DNA from: an uncultured Eggerthellaceae bacterium
GTDB taxonomy: Bacteria; Actinomycetota; Coriobacteriia; Coriobacteriales; Eggerthellaceae
Length of the DNA stretch: 64,000 bases
Direction: 5' to 3'
Assembly: GCA_910588945.1 (NCBI GenBank)
Contig: CAJUSF010000023.1
Span: 1 to 64,000 of the forward strand
A program made the position numbers and the translations under genes. The notes under the pieces are model-generated. The model searched no databases. It had not been told where the DNA came from and saw only the letters and a list, made by a program, of their open reading frames with translations. How positions within the stretch are numbered: position 1 is the first letter of the stretch; each line of letters starts with the position of its first letter. Below, piece by piece: positions 34,234-41,593 of this stretch.

Positions 34234-35525
34234 AGTATTCCGTATTGAACCTCGGATGCAAGGTCAATCGTGTCGAATCGGATCATTTTGAGCGCATGTT
34301 TCATTCAAGGGCGCTAGTGCCCTCTGATCCGGGCGATGCGGATATCATCATCGTTAACACTTGCACTGTCACAGGCGATGCCGAGAAGAAAGCGCGAAGG
34401 CTCGCAAGGTCTGCTGTACGCGCAAATGATCGAGCGCATATCATCATCACCGGGTGCGCCAGTGCGATTGCGCCAGATGTATTCGAAGCGATGTCCGAGC
34501 GCATCACTGTTGTTTCTAAGCACGATATCGATGCATATTTAGAAGGACTTTTCCCTATCCCTTGTATGAACAGCGCGAACGGGGATGTATTGTCTGCAGC
34601 TGAAGATGAGATGCCGCCGGAGGGTGGTTATATGCCTTCCCGATCAAGGGTCGGCGTGAAGATCCAAGACGGGTGTGATAACGAATGCAGTTATTGCATC
34701 GTCTGCAAAGCGAGAGGCGCATCTTACAGTATCGGCCATGACAAAGTGCTCGCCGAGATCGAGCTTTTGGTCGATAGCGGCATAAAGGAGATACTGCTCA
34801 CAGGGATAGATCTGGGCGCTTATAACGATGATGGATATTCGCTCGATGCATTGCTTCGCATGGCTCTTGATGCCACAGCATCTCCAGATGATGGATGCCC
34901 TCCGAGATTCCGTATCTCATCTATAGAGCCCACAAGCATCACCGACGGGCTGATCTCGCTCATAAAAGAATCGAAAGGTCGCATCTGTAGGCATCTTCAC
35001 ATTCCGTTGCAATCCGGTTCCGATAAGGTTCTCACCGAGATGTGTCGCCACTATTCGGTAGCCGAATACGCATCGCTCATTGCAAAGCTCAAACGCGAGA
35101 TCCCTGAGATCTCGATCACTACGGATATCATCGTTGGATTTCCCGGCGAGACGGAAAGCGATTTTGAAGCGACACTCGATCTCGCAAAGAAGTGCGCGTT
35201 CTCGAATATCCATGTGTTTCCGTATTCGCCGCGCGCTTTGACGGTTGCGGCCGAAAGACAAGATCAGATCGCGCCCGATGTCAAAGTGAGCCGTGCCCGT
35301 AAGTTGCGTGCGCTGGCATCACGCCTTCGAGATGAGGATGCTATATCGCGCGAAGGAACAACAGAGCTTTTCTGCGTTCAAGAGGACGGCAACATGATGT
35401 CTGAGAGCTATTATGAACATCGTGCGCCCGCAGGTGTCGCCGAGGGTGCTCTTCTTGAGATGACCTTTGTTGTTTCGCGCCGTAGAGCGGGTTCTACTTT
35501 GTTAGAATGTGAGCATGACGAATAA
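34230..35525 (+). CDS. mtaB: tRNA (t6A37) methylthiotransferase MtaB
   Basis: Adds a methylthio group to t6A37 in ANN-decoding tRNAs. The 431-residue protein has the UPF0004 N-terminal domain with LGCKVNRVESD, VNTCTVTGDAEKK and ITGCAS (three cluster cysteines). The radical SAM C-x3-C-x2-C is in GCDNECSYCIV. A TRAM-like C terminus follows. Position after rsmE matches Bacillus yqeV/mtaB. It is one of three methylthiotransferases in this window, with RimO and MiaB. Confidence 0.92.
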   Translation: MKYSVLNLGCKVNRVESDHFERMFHSRALVPSDPGDADIIIVNTCTVTGDAEKKARRLARSAVRANDRAHIIITGCASAIAPDVFEAMSERITVVSKHDIDAYLEGLFPIPCMNSANGDVLSAAEDEMPPEGGYMPSRSRVGVKIQDGCDNECSYCIVCKARGASYSIGHDKVLAEIELLVDSGIKEILLTGIDLGAYNDDGYSLDALLRMALDATASPDDGCPPRFRISSIEPTSITDGLISLIKESKGRICRHLHIPLQSGSDKVLTEMCRHYSVAEYASLIAKLKREIPEISITTDIIVGFPGETESDFEATLDLAKKCAFSNIHVFPYSPRALTVAAERQDQIAPDVKVSRARKLRALASRLRDEDAISREGTTELFCVQEDGNMMSESYYEHRAPAGVAEGALLEMTFVVSRRRAGSTLLECEHDE

Positions 35526-36573
35526 AAACGAGATCAACCTAACCGTATCGAATAACTCCGATATGCTGCTCGTCGCCGGAGAGGCTGACGAGAATATCAG
35601 GCTTTTGCAGCAGAGCTTTCGTGCGCGCATCACCACCCGAGGCAACGTCATCTCGATTGCAGGCGATGAGGCCGAAGTGCAGATGCTCGCATCTATCCTC
35701 ATGGATATGATACGCCGCGTGCAGCAAGGCGACGCTCTTGGCCCCGATGATATCCGACGCTCGATCGAGCTCGCCCGCTCTGAGGAGATGGCCCCTGCCT
35801 CTCTACGCGATGATGTGATACTCACATTTCGAGGGCAATCCATCCGTCCGAAGACCTCCGGGCAGAAGCACTATGTGGATGCTATCCGGAAGAACACCAT
35901 CACGTTCGGTATTGGCCCTGCAGGAACCGGCAAAACCTATCTTGCGATGGCGCTTGCTGTATCGGCGCTGCGTCGACAGGAGGTCGGCCGCATCATCCTT
36001 TCGCGTCCGATTGTCGAGGCGGGGGAGAATCTGGGATTTTTGCCCGGAACGCTCACTGAGAAGGTCGACCCGTATATTCGCCCGCTCTATGATGCTCTTT
36101 TCTCCATGACGGATGCCGAGCGTGCGAGCGCCATGCTCGAGAACGGCACAATCGAGATAGCGCCGCTTGCCTTCATGCGTGGGCGTACCTTAAATGACAG
36201 CTTCATCATCTTGGATGAGGCGCAAAACACAACCCCTGAGCAGATGAAGATGATGCTCACGCGTATCGGATTCGGCTCGAAGATGGTTATCACAGGCGAT
36301 ATCACGCAAAGCGACATCAATGCGAATGCTTCTGGGCTCAAGCAGGTCAAGGCCATTCTCGGCAACATCGATGACATTGCGTTTTGCGAGCTTTCAGGTG
36401 CTGATGTTGTGAGGAATTCGCTCGTTCGCGAGATAATTGCAGCTTACGAGGAATTCGGATCGAACAAGACCGCAAAAGACCTGAAAGACGCAAAAGGCTC
36501 AAGAGGTGCACGAGGTGCAAGAGATGTCGCCTCGTCCTCGCAAGAGGGAAACGATGCGGGAGATGATGCATGA
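35515..36573 (+). CDS. phoH: PhoH-family ATPase
   Basis: PhoH/YqfB-type P-loop ATPase, probably acting in RNA metabolism together with YbeY. The 352-residue protein has an N-terminal KH-like region, Walker A GPAGTGKTYLAMALAV, Walker B SFIILDEAQNTTPEQMK and MVITGDITQSD. The C-terminal tail is unusually rich in charged and small residues (DAKGSRGARGARD). The start is uncertain: ATG 35515 is used, while GTG 35509 would add two residues; neither has a strong ribosome-binding site. It overlaps the end of mtaB. Confidence 0.92.
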   Translation: MTNKNEINLTVSNNSDMLLVAGEADENIRLLQQSFRARITTRGNVISIAGDEAEVQMLASILMDMIRRVQQGDALGPDDIRRSIELARSEEMAPASLRDDVILTFRGQSIRPKTSGQKHYVDAIRKNTITFGIGPAGTGKTYLAMALAVSALRRQEVGRIILSRPIVEAGENLGFLPGTLTEKVDPYIRPLYDALFSMTDAERASAMLENGTIEIAPLAFMRGRTLNDSFIILDEAQNTTPEQMKMMLTRIGFGSKMVITGDITQSDINANASGLKQVKAILGNIDDIAFCELSGADVVRNSLVREIIAAYEEFGSNKTAKDLKDAKGSRGARGARDVASSSQEGNDAGDDA

Positions 36574-36595
36574 TGGTAACGGCGAGGAGGTCGGC

Positions 36596-37075
36596 ATGGA
36601 TGTGCTCATAGATCTCGAATATTCCCCTATACAGGAGGACGGCTCTGCCATTGAGCTGGAATTTGTCGAAGCTGTTGTGAAAAAAGCGATATCGATGATG
36701 GATGTTCCCGAGAGCTCGGAGGTCTCCGTCACATTCATTGATGATGACAAGATGGCCGATCTCAACGAACAGTACCGCTCTAAGAGCGGCCCCACAGACG
36801 TGCTGTCCTTCGAATGCGATAACCTAGATGATGATTTTGCGACTGATGCCGATGAGGTCTACTGCTTAGGCGACATCGTGATCGCACCGGATGTGGCATA
36901 CAAACAATCGCTCGAATACGGCAACACCTATAAGGAGGAGCTCGCGCTTCTTCTCGTTCATGGGCTTTTGCATCTTGATGGTTATGATCATATCGAAGAT
37001 GACGAAGCGCAGATCATGGAGGATCGCCAAAAGGAGATCCTCTCGGTGCTATCGAGTGAGATATCGCTTGCGTAG
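36596..37075 (+). CDS. ybeY: Endoribonuclease YbeY
   Basis: Zinc endoribonuclease for 16S rRNA 3' maturation and ribosome quality control. The 159-residue protein carries YRSKSGPTDVLSFE and the zinc motif H-G-x-L-H-L-x-G-Y-D-H in HGLLHLDGYDHIED. The ATG at 36596 has GAGGAGG five bases upstream; in-frame starts further left lack such a site. phoH-ybeY-dgkA-era is the conserved order. Confidence 0.94.
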   Translation: MDVLIDLEYSPIQEDGSAIELEFVEAVVKKAISMMDVPESSEVSVTFIDDDKMADLNEQYRSKSGPTDVLSFECDNLDDDFATDADEVYCLGDIVIAPDVAYKQSLEYGNTYKEELALLLVHGLLHLDGYDHIEDDEAQIMEDRQKEILSVLSSEISLA

Positions 37076-37077
37076 CG

Positions 37078-37554
37078 TTGTTTTTACTAGATGGGGAAGT
37101 TAGGGGTGCGCTCATAGACAAGCGCGATGAACATAGCTCTTCAAGCGAGGTATCACCTGCAAAGACAGTCTATCATGCAGGACAGCGTCGCGATTTCACC
37201 GTAAAGGGATCGTTTGGTTATGCCTTTTGCGGGATCGCCTATGCTTTTCGCACGCAGCGAAACCTAAAGATACATCTCGCGATCGGCATCCTTGCGGTGG
37301 TGCTCGGGTTCCTGCTTGAGATAGATGCTCCATCATGGCTTGCGATCGCACTGTGCATTTTTGGGGTGTTTGTGGCAGAGCTTATCAATACGTCGATCGA
37401 GTCGGTCGTGGACATGGTATCGCCGCAGTGGAGCGAGCTTGCCAAGCGCGCTAAGGATTGTGCGGCAGGTGCGGTTTGCGTGAGCGCATTCGGTTCTGTC
37501 GTCATAGCCGCTATCGTGTTTATCCCAAGACTGCTCTCGTTATTAAATCTGTAG
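37078..37554 (+). CDS. dgkA: Diacylglycerol/undecaprenol kinase (DgkA family)
   Basis: Small integral-membrane kinase; Gram-positive members phosphorylate undecaprenol to recycle the cell-wall carrier lipid. The conserved core starts at SFGYAFCGIAYAFRTQRN and includes the active-site segment ELINTSIESVVDMVS. Three transmembrane helices are visible. The 158-residue frame opens with a TTG two bases after ybeY; the first ~40 residues are not conserved and no ribosome-binding site is clear, so translation may be coupled to ybeY. Confidence 0.85.
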   Translation: MFLLDGEVRGALIDKRDEHSSSSEVSPAKTVYHAGQRRDFTVKGSFGYAFCGIAYAFRTQRNLKIHLAIGILAVVLGFLLEIDAPSWLAIALCIFGVFVAELINTSIESVVDMVSPQWSELAKRAKDCAAGAVCVSAFGSVVIAAIVFIPRLLSLLNL

Positions 37555-37611
37555 CATGTGTTTCAATGTAACTTTTGAACAGTGAACCGATCGATTGTAT
37601 AGGATAGCTTT

Positions 37612-38568
37612 ATGGATCTAGATGCTTTTTTCGCCGAAAATCCGATGGGAGGGGTCGACTCCTACGGAAGCGATCCGAACTTTCGCTCGGGATTCGTTAC
37701 GCTTATCGGGCGGCCGAATGCTGGTAAGTCAACGCTTGTGAATGCGCTCATGGGTAAAAAGATCGCAATCACGTCGTCGACTGCGCAAACGACGCGTCAT
37801 CGCCTCAATGCGGTATTGAGCCTTGATGACGCTCAGATGATCCTTGTCGACACGCCTGGGCTCCATAAGCCCAAAGATGCGCTCGGCTCCGAGCTTAACG
37901 CTTCTGCTATATCGACACTTGATGATGTGGATGTGATTGCGATGCTCATCGACTCGTCCGAGCCTATCGGCAAAGGGGATCGTTGGGTTGCCGAACAGCT
38001 GACGCATGTAACATCGCCGAAGATCTGTGTGCTTTCAAAGACTGATTTGGTGAACGATGAGGCGCTTGCCGATCAAATAGACAAATTGTGCGATCTTGCG
38101 GATTGGAGCGCTGTGATCGCTCTGTCTGCCAAAAGTGGGCGCAATGTTGATGCGTTTATTGAGGAGGTCGTCGATCTTCTGCCGCACGGTCCTGCCTGGT
38201 TCCCGCGTGACATGGAATGCGATCATCCGATCGAGACCATGGTTGCCGAGTTCATCCGGGAGAAGGTGCTTCGCGATTTTCGCGATGAGGTGCCTCATGC
38301 GGTCGGTGTGCAGACAGACGAGATGGAATACGTGTCCAAGAAAAAGCTCTATCGTATCTATGCCACCATCTATGTGGAGCGCGATAGTCAAAAAGGAATC
38401 CTTATCGGCAAGCATGGTGCAGCCATAAAGCAGATCGGAGCGAAGGCTAGAGCGGATCTGGAAGTGCTTTTGGGAAGTCGGGTGTTCCTTGATCTCAAGG
38501 TCAAGGTCAAGCATAACTGGCGCAGCGACGAGTCGCAGATAAGACGGCTTGGTTATATCGATCGATGA
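37612..38568 (+). CDS. era: GTPase Era
   Basis: Ribosome-assembly GTPase that binds the 3' end of 16S rRNA. The 318-residue protein has G1 GRPNAGKST, the Era switch SSTAQTTRHR, G3 DTPGLHKPK and G4 LSKTDLV. The C-terminal KH domain contains GILIGKHGAAIKQIGAKAR and ends RRLGYID. About 25 residues precede the G domain, which is a little long. It lies downstream of dgkA as in Bacillus, without cdd between. Confidence 0.96.
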   Translation: MDLDAFFAENPMGGVDSYGSDPNFRSGFVTLIGRPNAGKSTLVNALMGKKIAITSSTAQTTRHRLNAVLSLDDAQMILVDTPGLHKPKDALGSELNASAISTLDDVDVIAMLIDSSEPIGKGDRWVAEQLTHVTSPKICVLSKTDLVNDEALADQIDKLCDLADWSAVIALSAKSGRNVDAFIEEVVDLLPHGPAWFPRDMECDHPIETMVAEFIREKVLRDFRDEVPHAVGVQTDEMEYVSKKKLYRIYATIYVERDSQKGILIGKHGAAIKQIGAKARADLEVLLGSRVFLDLKVKVKHNWRSDESQIRRLGYIDR

Positions 38569-38647
38569 GCTTTGAATTTTGGCTCTTACAAGCTAATATA
38601 TACGGATAAACGCAGCTCAAACATAGACTCAGGAGAAATTCGACACA

Positions 38648-40093
38648 ATGATCTGCCCGTATTGCGGAACCGAGAATAGAAACACGGCGAAATTCTGCGA
38701 CCGTTGTGGGTATGAATTGCCCACAGTGGCTCCTGACGCGCGCGAAATCTTTGGTGATGAGGGCTTTCTTGTCGAAGGCTCCGATGCTATCACGGTGGAT
38801 CTTCAAGGCCTTGAGCGCATGGTCGACTCGAGTAATTCCGGTGTTATGTATGACGATCTCAACCCTTATGGCGCATACACCGAAAGCATCGAGGATGCAT
38901 CTAGCCCGACAGTCCCTTTATCTGCGAGGACCGCTGTTATCGGCGATGTTTCGAATCCGGGTGTGTCGAGCGGCTCTGCAGGCTATGATGATGTCTATGA
39001 GACGAAAACGATCCCGTTAGGTGCGGACTCTGCTTACAGGACCGCCGAATTTAGCGCTGTGGGGTCAAGCTCGGCATCCATGCTTGATAATTCTGCCAAG
39101 ACCTTCTCTGCCGCAGGGGACGCTCCTTCCGGATCAAATCCCAAGCGCAAGGTGATCATCGCTGTAGTTGCGGTTCTTATTGCACTTTGTCTAGCGGCAG
39201 CAGCGCTCATTACCTACAATTTGCAACTTTGGGGCGGCATCTCCGTTCCCGATGTTGTCCGTCAGAGCGAATCGGTTGCAAAGCAAAACCTTGAAGCCGC
39301 CGGTTTTTCGGTTGATGTGGAATACGTGGTCTCTGACGATGTGCAAGGCATCGTCGTTTCCACGAACCCCGGCTCTGGTGCTCGTATCGCTGAAGGCTCG
39401 CTTGTGGTGATCTCTGTTTCCATCCCGCGTGTGATTCCAGAGATCATCGGGCTCACCCAAGATGAGGCCGCATCGATGCTTGCTGAGTCAGGCTATGAAG
39501 ATGTCGAGTTCACGACGCAGAAATCCAATGAAGCACAAGGCAGCGTCATATCGGTCGACCCGGGAGTGGGAGTCGAGGCTGTGGCGGATACTCATGTCAT
39601 AGTTGCCGTTGCAGAACCTTTCCGTGTTCCGGCTATTGACGGTCTTACACGCGATGAGGCGATTGCGGCGCTTGAGGCTGAAGGTTATTCTGTGAAGACG
39701 GTCTCCTACATCACGGAAGATATCGCCGAGGGCATGGCGGTGTCCACTGATCCGGCGGCAGGCACAGTGCTACCTTCCGGTTCTGAGGTTGTTCTAAATG
39801 TGGCGCATAATCGTTCGACTGAGCTCATCGAAGCCACAAAGGCCTATCTCTCTGGCTCAACGCGTTTTAGCATCAATGGGATTAACTACGAGATCGGAGA
39901 GATCAAAAGCGTCACCTATCAAGGCTCAGACTCATGTGCATATTCGATAACAGCGCGCCCATACGAGACGCATACCTGGCTTTTTGGCGACACCGAGACG
40001 CGCTATGGGAATTACGAGACGATAAGCGGAACCATCACCTATAACGCCGATAACTCCATCAAGTCGAGCGATCCGGCTATCAAGCGGCTCTGA
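38648..40093 (+). CDS. Zinc-ribbon, single-pass membrane protein with three PASTA domains
   Basis: The 481-residue protein has no known name. Residues 1-21 form a zinc ribbon with C3-x2-C6 and C17-x2-C20. An acidic, probably disordered region runs to about 160. A transmembrane helix at about 165-190 (VIIAVVAVLIALCLAAAALI) follows KRK, so the ribbon is cytoplasmic. Three PASTA repeats start near 198 (VPDVVRQSESVAKQ), 264 (IPEIIGLTQDEAA) and 327 (VPAIDGLTRDEAI). About 85 C-terminal residues are unassigned. PASTA domains usually bind peptidoglycan fragments or mediate contacts in Ser/Thr kinases and PBPs; no kinase domain is present here. It lies between era and recO. Confidence 0.75.
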   Translation: MICPYCGTENRNTAKFCDRCGYELPTVAPDAREIFGDEGFLVEGSDAITVDLQGLERMVDSSNSGVMYDDLNPYGAYTESIEDASSPTVPLSARTAVIGDVSNPGVSSGSAGYDDVYETKTIPLGADSAYRTAEFSAVGSSSASMLDNSAKTFSAAGDAPSGSNPKRKVIIAVVAVLIALCLAAAALITYNLQLWGGISVPDVVRQSESVAKQNLEAAGFSVDVEYVVSDDVQGIVVSTNPGSGARIAEGSLVVISVSIPRVIPEIIGLTQDEAASMLAESGYEDVEFTTQKSNEAQGSVISVDPGVGVEAVADTHVIVAVAEPFRVPAIDGLTRDEAIAALEAEGYSVKTVSYITEDIAEGMAVSTDPAAGTVLPSGSEVVLNVAHNRSTELIEATKAYLSGSTRFSINGINYEIGEIKSVTYQGSDSCAYSITARPYETHTWLFGDTETRYGNYETISGTITYNADNSIKSSDPAIKRL

Positions 40094-40100
40094 TATCGCA

Positions 40101-40910
40101 ATGGCGGCTCCGACCTACAAGGCGCGCGGTATAGTCCTAAGAAAGACGCGCCTTTCCGAGAGCGATCTGATCGTCGAGCTCATCGATGACGAGGGTAAAA
40201 AGCTCAAGCTTGTCGCCAAAGGCGCGCGCAAGCCCGCCTCCAGACTCTCTGCGCATCTTGAGCTATTCAATACATGTGAGGTTCTTTGCGTGAAGGGGAA
40301 GAACCTCGATATCGTGAAAGAGTCGCGACTTGTCTCATCAAGATCGCAGCTCATGAGCGATCCTGTTAAGAATGCCGCCGCATGTTCGGTTGTAGAGCTC
40401 ATATCCGCCATCATCCAGACATCCCTCAAGCAACCGAGGCTTTTCGAGATGACCGATGCAGCACTCGATGCCATCGACACTAAAGATGTGTCTGCGACCG
40501 ACATCCTCCTTGCTGCCGACATCATAAAGACCGTGTCGCTCACAGGCCTTCGCCCGATGCTGCTTTCCTGTGCAATCTGTGGCGCGCCCGAGATCGAGCA
40601 AGACGAGCTAGCCCTATCAGTGTCTCTGCTCGCTGCAAAGGATCGCGACATCCGCATCTCTCATATCGAAGGCGGTATCATCTGCGCTGACTGTGCCAAG
40701 CTCGTTGAGAGCGCATGGGTGCCGAGAAGTTCCATCATATTAGCGCAGCATCTTCTGATGAGCAGATTTTACGATATCGCAAGTTTCAAGGTTGAAGATG
40801 CAACCGTCTTCGAGCTTTTGCAGATACTTCACTTGTGGGTGGGTGTCCATATAGGCACAAAACTCAAGTCTCTCGGGCCGTTCTTCGATCTTCGCTATAT
40901 CAGAACCTGA
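40101..40910 (+). CDS. recO: DNA repair protein RecO
   Basis: Anneals SSB-coated DNA and loads RecA with RecR. The 269-residue protein has an N-terminal OB fold (YKARGIVLRKTRLSESDLIV, LVAKGARKPASRLSAHLELF). A four-Cys zinc site, C-x2-C and C-x2-C, is formed by LSCAICGAPE and ICADCAKL. Length is typical. It follows the PASTA gene by 7 bases and ends the comE-to-recO block. Confidence 0.93.
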   Translation: MAAPTYKARGIVLRKTRLSESDLIVELIDDEGKKLKLVAKGARKPASRLSAHLELFNTCEVLCVKGKNLDIVKESRLVSSRSQLMSDPVKNAAACSVVELISAIIQTSLKQPRLFEMTDAALDAIDTKDVSATDILLAADIIKTVSLTGLRPMLLSCAICGAPEIEQDELALSVSLLAAKDRDIRISHIEGGIICADCAKLVESAWVPRSSIILAQHLLMSRFYDIASFKVEDATVFELLQILHLWVGVHIGTKLKSLGPFFDLRYIRT

Positions 40911-40976
40911 TCGATAGGGCTCAAGGCGCTTTGCCTGTTCATGTGCTCGCCCGTGATCTATATCTCCTTGTTCTGC

Positions 40977-41005
40977 TTGATTAAAAGAGAAACCTTATAT
41001 ATACT
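40977..41005 (+). promoter_or_regulatory. rpsO promoter
   Basis: TTGATT (40977-40982) and TATACT (41000-41005) are separated by 17 bases. They lie about 150 bases before the rpsO ATG, leaving a long leader. Confidence 0.65.
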
Positions 41006-41010
41006 CTAAA

Positions 41011-41154
41011 GGCTGTCCATATTCGGACGGACGGATCCGAGCTTAGCTTGCATGCACCACCTGCTTGTTTGCTCAGCTCCGATCTTATTAAAAGGACGGT
41101 TGCCAAGGCGCAGCCGGTATTGAGGCGCAGCCGGTATTGAAAGGTGGCAATAAG
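41011..41154 (+). promoter_or_regulatory. Structured rpsO leader, candidate S15 autoregulatory RNA
   Basis: Two potential stems are visible. GTCC (41015-41018)/GGAC (41025-41028) is short. GAGCT-T-AGC (41039-41047) pairs with GCT-C-AGCTC (41071-41079), giving eight pairs and one mismatch around a 23-base loop. S15 represses its own mRNA in several bacterial groups through unrelated leader structures, so a new variant here is plausible. The ribosome-binding site AAAGGTGG lies just after the 17-bp tandem repeat. Confidence 0.45.
41107..41140 (+). repeat. Exact 17-bp tandem duplication in the rpsO leader
   Basis: GGCGCAGCCGGTATTGA at 41107-41123 is repeated without change at 41124-41140, immediately upstream of the ribosome-binding site. 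It looks recent or selected. Confidence 0.9.
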
Positions 41155-41442
41155 ATGGCCAATAAGTACAGCATTACAAAGGATGAGGTCGCCGGCTTCA
41201 TCAAAGAGTACGGCAAAGGCGAAGTTGATTCAGGCAGCGCCGAGGTGCAGGTCGCGATCCTCACCGAGCGCATCTCGAATCTGACAGAGCATCTCAAGGT
41301 CCACAAGAAGGACAACCATACACGTCGTGGTCTTCGCAAGCTCATCGGTAAGAGACGCGGTCTTCTGAAGTACATCAAGAACCGCAACATCGATGAATAT
41401 CGTGAGCTTATCAAGAAGCTCGGCATCCGCGACAATATCTAA
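41155..41442 (+). CDS. rpsO: Ribosomal protein S15
   Basis: Small-subunit protein that binds the central domain of 16S rRNA. The 95-residue length and order of motifs are normal: FIKEYGKGEVDSGSAEVQVA, TEHLKVHKKDNHTRRGLRKL and RRGLLKYIKN. ATG 41155 gives the typical MANKYSITKDEV; an in-frame ATG at 41137 lies within the leader repeat. A terminator follows, and pnp is next as in most bacteria. Confidence 0.97.
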   Translation: MANKYSITKDEVAGFIKEYGKGEVDSGSAEVQVAILTERISNLTEHLKVHKKDNHTRRGLRKLIGKRRGLLKYIKNRNIDEYRELIKKLGIRDNI

Positions 41443-41459
41443 GCGTGAGGCTGTAATCA

Positions 41460-41487
41460 CGAAACCCGCATAAGCGGGTTTCGTTTT
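41460..41487 (+). terminator. Terminator between rpsO and pnp
   Basis: CGAAACCCGC (41460-41469) and GCGGGTTTCG (41474-41483) pair perfectly around ATAA and are followed by TTTT. In other bacteria this spot is an attenuator and an RNase site controlling pnp. Confidence 0.85.
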
Positions 41488-41593
41488 ACTTACGGATGGC
41501 TTGCACAGGGCAGTGCTATTCGTGCTTGTCGATAAGGTTCGATAAAGCGAAGAAGCTTGCGGGCAATGAGGCTCGCGAGGAGTAGAGAGAAAG

